From the NCBI RefSeq assembly GCF_012935715.1, contig NZ_CP052860.1, positions 5,642,001 to 5,706,000 of the forward strand: 64,000 bases of DNA, given 5' to 3'. This DNA comes from Pseudomonas sp. ADAK13 (GTDB lineage Bacteria > Pseudomonadota > Gammaproteobacteria > Pseudomonadales > Pseudomonadaceae). The notes beneath the pieces were generated by a model. That model did not search any database and was not told where the DNA came from. It saw nothing but the letters and a program-made list of their open reading frames with translations. Below are positions 45,983 to 53,293 of this stretch, piece after piece (position 1 is the stretch's first letter; each line of letters starts with the position of its first letter). A program made the translations under genes and the position numbers.

Positions 45983-46180
45983 ATGAAGCAACTCCTAGTC
46001 TGGACGCTGTTCGGGATGATCGTGTCTGCACCCGTCGCGGTGCAGGCATCGGACGGGGCTGAGGCGCTGGCGCGCTGGCAGCAGCAATTCAGGCAAGAGC
46101 AAAAAAAGCGCACTGAGCGTCGGGCGGGCGAGCAGCATCCGGCACCAGGCGAAGCTGATAGGAATAGGCAACGCTCATAG
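45983..46180 (+). CDS. Small exported charged protein after the efflux operon
   Basis: A 65-residue product with a signal peptide (MKQLLVWTLFGMIVSAPVAV, cleavage near VQA) and a mature part of about 42 residues that is very hydrophilic (QQFRQEQKKRTERRAGEQ). I do not recognise a family. It begins one base after the FUSC stop, with GGTGAG upstream, so it is probably translated with the operon. A periplasmic accessory peptide is a guess. Confidence 0.6.
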   Translation: MKQLLVWTLFGMIVSAPVAVQASDGAEALARWQQQFRQEQKKRTERRAGEQHPAPGEADRNRQRS

Positions 46181-46249
46181 ATTTACCGGCATAGGTCGAC
46201 GGTGATTAGCTGACTACCATGGGTGCACGTCAACCGAGAGGTATTTCCC

Positions 46250-47083
46250 ATGAGTATTCACAAAACCCTGTTCATCACCGGCATCAGCAGCGGCTTCGGC
46301 AAGGCGCTGGCGGCAGAGGCGCTGGCTGCCGGTCACCGAGTCATCGGTACCGTGCGTAACAAGGAAGCGCTGCAAGCCTTTGAGGCGTTGTCCGCGGAGC
46401 GTGCCCACGGGGTAATCCTCGATGTCACGGACTTTGAGCGCATCGACAGCGTCGTTGCCGGGGTCGAGACCCGCTTCGGGCCGGTGGATGTCCTGGTGAA
46501 CAACGCAGGTTACGGGCACGAGGGCATTTTCGAAGAGTCGCCGCTGGAAGACATGCGTCGTCAATTCGACGTCAACGTGTTCGGCGCCGTGGCCGTGACC
46601 AAGGCCTTCGTGCCGTACTTGCGCCAGCGCCGCAGCGGCCACATCATCAACATCACGTCCATGGGCGGCACGATTACCATGCCGGGCATCGCCTACTACT
46701 GCGGTAGCAAGTTCGCCCTGGAAGGCATTTCCGACACCTTGAGCAAGGAACTCAAGCCATTCAATATTTTTGTCACCGCGGTGGCGCCGGGCTCGTTTCG
46801 CACCGATTGGGCCGGCCGCTCGATGCAGCGTACCCCCCGCAGCATTGGCGACTACGACGCCAGCTTTGATCCGGTGCGCCAGGCGCGGGAGGAGAAAAGC
46901 GGCCACCAACTGGGTGACCCGCAAAAAGCCGCACAGGCGATGTTGACGCTGATTGCCAGCGACAACCCACCGGCGCATCTGCTGCTGGGCAGTGATGCGC
47001 TGGGTTATGTGCGGGAAAAACTCGCGCAGTCCCTGCGGGATATCGATCAGTGGGAGGCACTCACGCGGTCTACGGATGGTTGA
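46250..47083 (+). CDS. Short-chain dehydrogenase/reductase
   Basis: A 277-residue classical SDR. TGISSGFGKA (NAD(P)-binding), NNAGYGHEG, and the catalytic S...Y-x3-K (INITSMGGT, YYCGSKFA) are all present; the C-terminal extension fits the group with 270-280 residues. The oxidoreductase substrate is unknown. The ATG at 46250 is chosen because GAGAGG precedes it. No operon partner; the next gene is convergent. Confidence 0.87.
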   Translation: MSIHKTLFITGISSGFGKALAAEALAAGHRVIGTVRNKEALQAFEALSAERAHGVILDVTDFERIDSVVAGVETRFGPVDVLVNNAGYGHEGIFEESPLEDMRRQFDVNVFGAVAVTKAFVPYLRQRRSGHIINITSMGGTITMPGIAYYCGSKFALEGISDTLSKELKPFNIFVTAVAPGSFRTDWAGRSMQRTPRSIGDYDASFDPVRQAREEKSGHQLGDPQKAAQAMLTLIASDNPPAHLLLGSDALGYVREKLAQSLRDIDQWEALTRSTDG

Positions 47084-47127
47084 GCGGTGTATCAGCGGCT
47101 GTCCGGGTCCCCGTTATGGAACTACGA

Positions 47128-47859
47128 TCAGGCGGGAACCCGTTTTGATAACTGCGCTCGGCGCTCCATATGCTCATTCGCGACTCTTACCGCCTCGTCA
47201 GTTCGCCCCCACAGCCCCGTTATCTGTGCGACGATCTCTGGCCGCGCGGTACGCGGGTTGCCCGAGCTCATTGTCGGCTGTGGGTCGTACTCGAGCACGA
47301 GTTGCGTAAACTCAGCCGCGTCCCGGCCTTTGAGTTCGGCGATGACCTTCAGCGCAAAGTCGATGCCTGCCGTTACACCGCCACCTGTGATTCGGTTCCT
47401 GTCGACGCATACCCGTTCGTAGCTCGGTTCGATACCCAGTGCGATGAGGGGTGCGTAGAAAGGCCAATAGGTCGCTGCACGGTAGCCCTCCAGTAGTCCC
47501 GCCATAGCAAGAAGTACAGAGCCTGTGCACACGGCGGTTACATAGGTGGCCGTCTTTCCTGCGCGAGCAATAAAATCGAGCAGCTCCTGGTCCTTCATGA
47601 TTTCAGGCGTTCCTCCACCACCTGCGACAAACAGCACGTCCAGGTTATCTGGAACGTCATCAATCGTGATCGTGGGGTTCAGGGTGACGCCCATATCCGT
47701 GGGAACGGGCTCCAGCGTCTTCCAGATGATGTGGGTCTTGGCATGAAGGCCGAACGCCGTCTGTGGGCCAGCCAAGTCCTGCAGAGTGAAACCAGGAAAA
47801 ATCACCATGCCAATCTGCAGCTGGCGGTCTTCAATCGCATTGCTCATCTCATCAGGCAT
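47128..47859 (-). CDS. DJ-1/PfpI-family protein (isonitrile-hydratase-like)
   Basis: A 243-residue DJ-1 superfamily protein. IGMVIFPGFTLQDLAGPQTAF is the N-terminal signature, and the nucleophile elbow is AVCTGSVLLAMAGLL with the reactive Cys; a following TYWPFY and GGGVTAGIDFALK fit the isonitrile hydratase (InhA) group. It may hydrate isonitriles to formamides or act as an electrophile-responsive enzyme. GAGGAG lies before the ATG at 47859. It is divergent from a DJ-1/AraC regulator of the same superfamily; base composition is less GC-biased than in the surrounding genes. Confidence 0.82.
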   Translation of the reverse strand: MPDEMSNAIEDRQLQIGMVIFPGFTLQDLAGPQTAFGLHAKTHIIWKTLEPVPTDMGVTLNPTITIDDVPDNLDVLFVAGGGGTPEIMKDQELLDFIARAGKTATYVTAVCTGSVLLAMAGLLEGYRAATYWPFYAPLIALGIEPSYERVCVDRNRITGGGVTAGIDFALKVIAELKGRDAAEFTQLVLEYDPQPTMSSGNPRTARPEIVAQITGLWGRTDEAVRVANEHMERRAQLSKRVPA

Positions 47860-47986
47860 TACCGTCTCCTCGCGTCGTGGTTGACGAAAGAGTATTCCTG
47901 CTGGACGCTACAGGTGAGTGGCTTAAACGACATCAAGCGATCGTTTACTGCCAATTATTTTGCGTGTGAGAGCAGAGGCCAACGTC

Positions 47987-48928
47987 GTGCATAAAATTGC
48001 GGTTCTGGTATTGAATGACGTGGTGCCGTTGGACTTTGGTATCGCCTATCAGGTTTTCGCTTTGGCTTCCCAGGTCGATGGCCGCAACGCATACGAGGTT
48101 GAGGTGTGCGCACCCGAGCGGACAATTCGGTCCGCAAGCTTTGATATGCAGGTGCGGTACGGCCTCGACCGTCTTGAGCTCGCCCACACTATCGTCGTTC
48201 CAGGGTGTGAAGACCCGTTTGGAGAGGTTCCAGAGGCAGTAAGCATCGCCCTTCGCGAGGCATATGTTCGTGGTGCAAGATTGGTATCAATCTGCACGGG
48301 GGCTTTTATCCTTGCCGCGAGCGGTCTTCTTGATGGAAAACGCGCTACCACCCATTGGCGTTTCGCCGAGGACTTGGCCAGGCTTCACCCAGAGATACAA
48401 GTAGAACCTAATGTTCTGTTCGTCGATGAAGGAAGCATCGTGACTTCGGCCGGCGCGTCAGCAGGACTGGATATGTGTTTGCATCTCGTGCGACGCGACT
48501 TTGGTCAGACTGTTGCGGCAAACACTGCCCGTCTAGCGGTCGCGCCACTGTACCGTGACGGTGGTCAGGCCCAGTTCATTCGTCAGGAGCTTCCAGGCTC
48601 TTCAACGAGCTTAATGCCCTTGATCGAATGGATACGGGACAATCTGAACAGTTCGCACACTGTCGACAATCTTGCGGCGCGTGCCAACATGAGCTCTCGC
48701 ACCTTCGCTCGGCGATTTCAACAACAGACCGGGACTACACCTCTACAGTGGCTTCTCACCGCTCGTATTGATCGAGCGCGTGCATTGCTTGAGGAGAGCG
48801 AGACATCGATTGATCAAACGGCATTTCTTTCCGGATTCGGGTCTGCGGTGACCTTCCGTTCACGGTTCCGGAGAGTCGTTGGCCTCACGCCCACGGAGTA
48901 CCGGCGTCGTTTCAACTCGGCAAGCTAA
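47987..48928 (+). CDS. GlxA-type regulator: DJ-1-like domain plus AraC DNA-binding domain
   Basis: A 313-residue fusion: DJ-1/PfpI domain (about 1-190; VLVLNDVVPLDFGIAYQVFA and SICTGAFILAASGLLDG) and an AraC double helix-turn-helix (about 205-310; LAARANMSSRTFARRFQQQTG and AFLSGFGSAVTFRSRFRRVVG). Proteins of this type regulate amine, amino-acid or isonitrile metabolism. I chose the GTG at 47987 because AGAGG precedes it; a TTG at 47960 would add nine residues. Likely regulates the divergent DJ-1 gene. Codon use is less GC-rich than that of the host genes. Confidence 0.85.
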   Translation: MHKIAVLVLNDVVPLDFGIAYQVFALASQVDGRNAYEVEVCAPERTIRSASFDMQVRYGLDRLELAHTIVVPGCEDPFGEVPEAVSIALREAYVRGARLVSICTGAFILAASGLLDGKRATTHWRFAEDLARLHPEIQVEPNVLFVDEGSIVTSAGASAGLDMCLHLVRRDFGQTVAANTARLAVAPLYRDGGQAQFIRQELPGSSTSLMPLIEWIRDNLNSSHTVDNLAARANMSSRTFARRFQQQTGTTPLQWLLTARIDRARALLEESETSIDQTAFLSGFGSAVTFRSRFRRVVGLTPTEYRRRFNSAS

Positions 48929-49001
48929 CGTTGTAATCGCAGAACCATGCCGGCGCTGTTTCCGGCAAACGAAGATGACGCCGCCGTCGCGGGGGATCCC
49001 A

Positions 49002-49916
49002 TTACAGGCTATCCGGATCCCCAAAAAACATCTGAATCCGCGACCTCAACCAACGTTCCCCCGGATCATTGTCCTGGGACCCGCGCCACGCCATGTGCAA
49101 TTCAAACGTGCGCACCGGCAATGGCGGCTCCTCAGCCCGCAAGCCACCGGCTGAAGTCAGCGCTTCAGCGGCATAGTCCGGCACGGTCGCGACAATATCG
49201 GTCCCCGCCAGCAACGTCCCCAGTCCATTGAACTGCGGCACCGCGAGCACCACGTGGCGCTTGCGGCCGAGTTTTTCCAGTTCTTCATCCAGAAACCCGC
49301 TCAAGTCCCCGGCGAATGACACCAGGGCGTGGGGGCGGGCGCAGAAGTCGTCCAGGCTCATGGAGCCCGGCATGCTGTCGGCCCGCAGCAGCATCGGTTT
49401 ACTGCGGCGCAGGACCTTGCGCTTGGCGTTGGCCGGTAAGTCGGTGGTGTAGCTCACGCCGATGGAGATTTCCCCGGAGGCCAGCAGGCCGGGCATCAAG
49501 ATGTAGTTGACCCGACGCACCACCAGCACGATGCCGGGGGCTTCGGCCCGCAGGCGTTTGAGCAGCAGGGGCAGCAGGGCGAATTCGACGTCGTCGGACA
49601 GGCCGATGCGGAATACGGCGGTGCTGGTGGCCGGGTCGAATTCGGACGCGCGGCTGACAGCGGTGGAAATCGAGTCCAGGGCCGGGGAGAGCAGGGCGAA
49701 GATTTCCACCGCACGGGCCGACGGCTCCATGCTGCGCCCGGTCCGCACGAACAGCGGGTCGTCGAACAGGCCGCGCAGGCGCGACAACGCCGCGCTGATG
49801 GCCGGCTGGCCAAGGAACAATTTCTCGGCAGCGCGGGTCACACTGCGCTCATGCATCAAGGTTTCGAATACGATCAACAGGTTGAGGTCGACACGACGCA
49901 GGTCGTTACGGTTCAT
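49002..49916 (-). CDS. mexT: MexT, LysR-type activator of mexEF-oprN
   Basis: A 304-residue LysR regulator whose N-terminus (MNRNDLRRVDLNLLIVFETL) and GRKRHVVLAVPQFNGLGTLL are, from memory, nearly identical to P. aeruginosa MexT. DNA-binding domain about 8-65; effector domain 95-300. MexT activates mexEF-oprN and mexS. The region FLGQPAISAA (about 49796-49815) carries a single copy of the 8-base CGGCCAGC-like unit that is duplicated in inactive P. aeruginosa alleles, so this gene should be functional. It is divergent from mexS, as in P. aeruginosa, but mexEF-oprN is 27 kb away. Confidence 0.93.
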   Translation of the reverse strand: MNRNDLRRVDLNLLIVFETLMHERSVTRAAEKLFLGQPAISAALSRLRGLFDDPLFVRTGRSMEPSARAVEIFALLSPALDSISTAVSRASEFDPATSTAVFRIGLSDDVEFALLPLLLKRLRAEAPGIVLVVRRVNYILMPGLLASGEISIGVSYTTDLPANAKRKVLRRSKPMLLRADSMPGSMSLDDFCARPHALVSFAGDLSGFLDEELEKLGRKRHVVLAVPQFNGLGTLLAGTDIVATVPDYAAEALTSAGGLRAEEPPLPVRTFELHMAWRGSQDNDPGERWLRSRIQMFFGDPDSL

Positions 49917-50063
49917 CTTGTGTCCCAGGCGGCGTCAGTAAACTTGACGGGAGTGGTCATATAAGAACAATGACCGGCATGAATCTTACGGGGAAAGGCT
50001 GGTACTCTGCACCGGCTAATTCAGTTTTCCTACATGGCTTGGTACGTTTTCCGTATGTGCGGA

Positions 50064-50087
50064 ATCAATGACAGGCATGTCGACTAT
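50064..50087 (+). promoter_or_regulatory. MexT site candidate between mexT and mexS
   Basis: ATCA (50064-50067) and ACTAT (50083-50087) are spaced exactly as in the MexT consensus I recall (ATCA-N5-GTCGAT-N4-ACYAT). The central hexamer is AGGCAT, matching only at the last two bases. It lies 78 bases before the mexS start. Confidence 0.4.
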
Positions 50088-50164
50088 TAACGGCGACCGG
50101 TGGTCTTGCTCCGAAAGCCCAGATAGAGTTCATGGCAATAGAGGTTACTTTGACGAGGTTTGCG

Positions 50165-51187
50165 ATGTCCCGCACGATCCGTTTTCACAAGTTTGGTCCG
50201 GCCGAGGTGCTCAAATGCGAAGAGCATGCAGCCGCTAAGCCCGCACCGGGCGAAGTGCAGGTGCGCGTCGAGGCGATTGGCATCAGCTGGTACGACATCC
50301 TGTGGCGCCAGAACCTGGCGTCGTCCCATGCCCGCCTGCCATCAGGCCTGGGCCATGAAATGGCCGGTGTGGTCGTGGCGGTTGGCGAGGGTGTCGACGA
50401 CCTGGCAGTGGGTGACAAGGTCGCCAGCTTCCCGGCCGAAAGCCCCAATGATTACCCGGTGTATGGCGAACAGATCGTCCTGCCCCGTTCGGCCCTGACC
50501 CGTTACCCGGATGTCTTGAGCCCGATTGAAGCCAGTGTGCACTACACGCCACTGCTGATTGCCTATTTTGCGTACATGGACCTGGCGCGGGTCAAACCCG
50601 GCCAATTCGCCCTGGTGACAGACGCCAGCCACTGTGCCGGCCCGTCGTTCGTGCAACTGGGCAAAGCCCTGGGTGTACGGGTGATTGCCGCGACCAAGAC
50701 CAGTGACGAGCGTGAGTACCTGCTGTCCCTCGGGGCAGAGAAGGTCATCGTCACCGAGGAACAGGACCTGTTGATGCAAGTCAACAAGTTCACCGATAAC
50801 CGCGGCGTTGACGTGGTGTTCGATGGCTTGGGTGGCCCGCAGATGTCGCTGCTGGGCGACGTATTGGCGCCCCGTGGCAGCCTGGTGCTGTATGGCCTGC
50901 AAGGTGGCAACCAGACGCCATTCCCGGCCTGTGCGGCGTTCCAGAAGAACATTCAGTTCTTTGTGCACTGTATCGGCAACTTCACTGGCAAACCGGAACT
51001 GGGCATCATCCAGGACCAGGTCGCCTTGCAGCGCGCCCTGCGTGACATCAACCAACTGACGGCCGACAAGGTGCTGGTACCGCTGAAAACCACGGTATTT
51101 CCCTTCAGCCAATTCGTCGAAGCGCACCGCTATATGGATGAATGTCCATGCCGCGAGCGTGTTGCCTTGCAGGTAGAAGCTGTTTGA
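50165..51187 (+). CDS. mexS: MexS, zinc-less alcohol-dehydrogenase/quinone-oxidoreductase-type protein
   Basis: A 340-residue medium-chain dehydrogenase/reductase. LPSGLGHEMAGVVVAVGEGV is the GroES-like domain motif, and DGLGGPQMSLLGDVLAPRGS belongs to the Rossmann half. Sequence start MSRTIRFHKFGPAEVL matches P. aeruginosa MexS (PA2491), which is divergent from mexT there too. MexS probably detoxifies an electrophile; its loss raises MexEF-OprN expression in P. aeruginosa. No Zn-ligand pattern of classical ADHs is seen. Intact here, so the pump should be near its uninduced state unless stressed. Confidence 0.92.
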   Translation: MSRTIRFHKFGPAEVLKCEEHAAAKPAPGEVQVRVEAIGISWYDILWRQNLASSHARLPSGLGHEMAGVVVAVGEGVDDLAVGDKVASFPAESPNDYPVYGEQIVLPRSALTRYPDVLSPIEASVHYTPLLIAYFAYMDLARVKPGQFALVTDASHCAGPSFVQLGKALGVRVIAATKTSDEREYLLSLGAEKVIVTEEQDLLMQVNKFTDNRGVDVVFDGLGGPQMSLLGDVLAPRGSLVLYGLQGGNQTPFPACAAFQKNIQFFVHCIGNFTGKPELGIIQDQVALQRALRDINQLTADKVLVPLKTTVFPFSQFVEAHRYMDECPCRERVALQVEAV

Positions 51188-51225
51188 TCTGTGGGAATAT
51201 TCTCAAGCGAGTATTCCTGCCCCCG

Positions 51226-51246
51226 GGCGCATGGGGCAAATGCGCC
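51226..51246 (+). terminator. Hairpin downstream of mexS
   Basis: Seven-base perfect arms GGCGCAT / ATGCGCC with loop GGGGCAA, 38 bases after the mexS stop. A second, bulged hairpin (GGAATA ... TATTCC, 51194-51217) precedes it. Neither has a T-run, so transcription termination is only suggested. Confidence 0.4.
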
Positions 51247-51482
51247 ATTTGAAAGGATTTAACCTGCTCGCCGTTTAAACCGGGACTTAAGCGTTTCAGC
51301 CCGGTAAATCAGCTGCCTCCCCCTGACGCCGCCCTGAATCCCAGCGCGGCGTTGTCGTATCTGGACGCTCCGGACCCACTGCGTGCGCCCATCTGAACTG
51401 GTTTTAGCCCGGGTTCTGTATCTGTTAATCATTATTCAAGCGCTGATAATTGCCCGGTCACTTTCATCTCAAGGATTGAGCA
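51247..51482. other. AT-richer intergenic region before the small Cys-peptide gene
   Basis: No gene seen. The last 90 bases are much richer in A/T than the surroundings (ATTATTCAAGCGCTGATAAT is an imperfect dyad) and probably hold the promoter of the small peptide gene. The part just before the next large gene (51627-51847) contains a 9-base direct repeat CCCGGTGCT at 51679 and 51722, which could be a regulator site. Confidence 0.4.
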
Positions 51483-51626
51483 ATGATTGAATATCTGAAA
51501 TCACCCTGTGCATCCGTTAAACCCAATAACGTTCCGTGTGCCTGTCCCGGCGAAAAACCATTATTAAAGTTGCTTGTGTCGGATGCTTCTTTAGTTTCCA
51601 AGTTAAAACAGCGAAGGAAGTTGTAA
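51483..51626 (+). CDS. Candidate 47-residue Cys-containing peptide
   Basis: A short open frame with AAGGA seven bases before its ATG. The product starts MIEYLKSPCASVKPNNVPCA and continues CPGEKPLLKLLVSDASLVSK, ending in a basic LKQRRKL. It has three cysteines (9, 19, 21) in a Pro/Lys-rich half and a helix-like leucine-rich half. No signal peptide and no family that I recognise. It lies 221 bases before a gene of unknown family and a MocR regulator. It could be a precursor or signalling peptide, a leader peptide, or chance; codon use is AT-richer than in the neighbours. Confidence 0.45.
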   Translation: MIEYLKSPCASVKPNNVPCACPGEKPLLKLLVSDASLVSKLKQRRKL

Positions 51627-51847
51627 GAGCGTTCCTAGGGCTGCCCGGTTGAGCTGCGCGCCGCAATGCAAGGCGTTTCCCGGTGCTGGAAGCCCCTCGA
51701 AGTGCCCCTCGGCGGGTATGGCCCGGTGCTAATCTTCATTGAATGTCACATGTTGCAATAGACAACGCCCCCCTACAGAAACAACAGGTCCGGCAAGTGC
51801 CGTTAACGGTTGCCCGAAACTGATATTTCAACTCAGGTAGTAGAACT

Positions 51848-53269
51848 ATGAGCGCTATTCACGAGCAAGCCATGAACTATGTCTATCAACAAGTATTGCA
51901 ACGCCTGGTAGGGCATTTTTCTCGAACAGAACGCACCTCGCTTCAGTTGTTGATTCAACGCATCGTCGTGGCAGCAGGTGGCATGGAGCGGATCGGTGAG
52001 TACAAGGTATTGGTCGCCCACGGCACAGGCGCCGGCAGCAGCTATGCACTGGCGTTGCTGCGTGCGGCACAGTTGACCCTCGCGGGCCGCACACCGCGCA
52101 CCTTTCAATTGCGCGTCGCCACCTTGCGCCATGCTGGCATGACGCAAACCGCGCTGGACACCCTGCATCGCGTCTACAGCGCGCTGTTTCTGCATGACGA
52201 TCCGCGTGTCGAACTGCTGATGGTGGAGAATCAGGAGGTGTTGCCGTTCAACCATCTGCGGCCGGCCTCCGGCGCAGCGCGCGATACCAGCCGGCGCAAC
52301 CTGTTGATGGTGGGCCACCTGACCTCCGGAGATCTTCGCCAGACGCTGTGCAATGACGGCTACCTGGCCCTTGGCGACTTTTACCAGCGCGTGAGCACCT
52401 GGAATGGCGGCGTGCATGCACTGGTCAGCGGTGATTCCTCACGCAAGCAGCGTGCGTACCTGGCGTGGCTGAAGAAGGCTGCACTGTCGGCCGGCGTAGT
52501 GGTCCCCGCGCGGGAACCCCTGGTGCTCAGCGGGTTGTTCGCGCGCATGGACGAGTGGAGCAACGGCTATTACTGCAACCTGTACGGCGAGCACTACGAT
52601 GTCGCCGATATGCCCGAGAAGGACGACCACCGCCACATCGCCTATATCGGCATTGCTGACCTGATGGAAGCGGTCGAATACTCGTCCGGGCCTTTGGTGC
52701 GGCAGTTTCTGGCCTACCAGCCGGACAAGTTCGGCTTTCATTACAGTCATCCGACCTACGTGAATCCGTTGCTGATGGCCCATCTGTGCGGCCTGCAAGC
52801 CGAGTGCCTGCGGGAACTGGAGTATGCGGAGGGCGTAGCGGGCTTTGTGCAGCAGGCCACGCCGTTCATGCGGCGCAAGCAGATGCCCGAACAGCTGATT
52901 GCCCAGGCGGCGACTCAGGAAGGGCGCGCCTTGGCGGCCGACTACGTCCAGGAGCTGTTTGGCCTGGACGAAAATCAACTGAACTGCCTGATGTTTTCGC
53001 CGTTTATCCGTCACGGCGAACGCCTCGACAGCTTTTTGCGCCAATGCCACCCCGGCATGCTGGTGGCACTCCCTGAGCTGCATAAGGCACTGCAAGGCAA
53101 GCCGGTGGCCGAGATGCTGGGGCAATGGGCTACCGATATCAGCGGGTTACCCATTGATTTGCTGCAACACCTTTATCGCAAGCGGTCTGCCACTGAAGTG
53201 GCGTGCATGGCCACGGCGCCGCAACAAGACGCGCCCGCCGTTGCAACCAGCCAACTGTCCGGGCGTTAA
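51848..53269 (+). CDS. Conserved-looking protein of unknown family (473 residues)
   Basis: I do not recognise this protein. It has no signal peptide or membrane segment and is probably cytoplasmic and mainly helical. Distinct stretches are KVLVAHGTGAGSSYALALL (about 57-75), ENQEVLPFNHLRPASG (about 127-142), GDFYQRVSTWNGGVHAL, YYCNLYGEHYDVADMPEKDD and FGFHYSHPTYVNPLLMAHL. Several His, Asp and Glu residues in these could bind metal, but no known motif is complete. Codon bias is fully Pseudomonas-like, so it is a real gene. 24 bases separate it from a MocR-type regulator on the same strand, suggesting one operon. Confidence 0.8.
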   Translation: MSAIHEQAMNYVYQQVLQRLVGHFSRTERTSLQLLIQRIVVAAGGMERIGEYKVLVAHGTGAGSSYALALLRAAQLTLAGRTPRTFQLRVATLRHAGMTQTALDTLHRVYSALFLHDDPRVELLMVENQEVLPFNHLRPASGAARDTSRRNLLMVGHLTSGDLRQTLCNDGYLALGDFYQRVSTWNGGVHALVSGDSSRKQRAYLAWLKKAALSAGVVVPAREPLVLSGLFARMDEWSNGYYCNLYGEHYDVADMPEKDDHRHIAYIGIADLMEAVEYSSGPLVRQFLAYQPDKFGFHYSHPTYVNPLLMAHLCGLQAECLRELEYAEGVAGFVQQATPFMRRKQMPEQLIAQAATQEGRALAADYVQELFGLDENQLNCLMFSPFIRHGERLDSFLRQCHPGMLVALPELHKALQGKPVAEMLGQWATDISGLPIDLLQHLYRKRSATEVACMATAPQQDAPAVATSQLSGR

Positions 53270-53293
53270 GCGGGTGACGGTGGGTGAACGGCG

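Noticed and set aside
47187..47500. Open frame on the plus strand antisense to the DJ-1 gene
   Set aside because: The minus strand carries the full DJ-1 motifs with a good ribosome-binding site; the plus-strand frame has none.
51194..51246. Two hairpins after mexS considered as a riboswitch or attenuator for the small peptide gene
   Set aside because: They are more than 230 bases from the peptide start, closer to the mexS stop, and show no conserved aptamer pattern I know.
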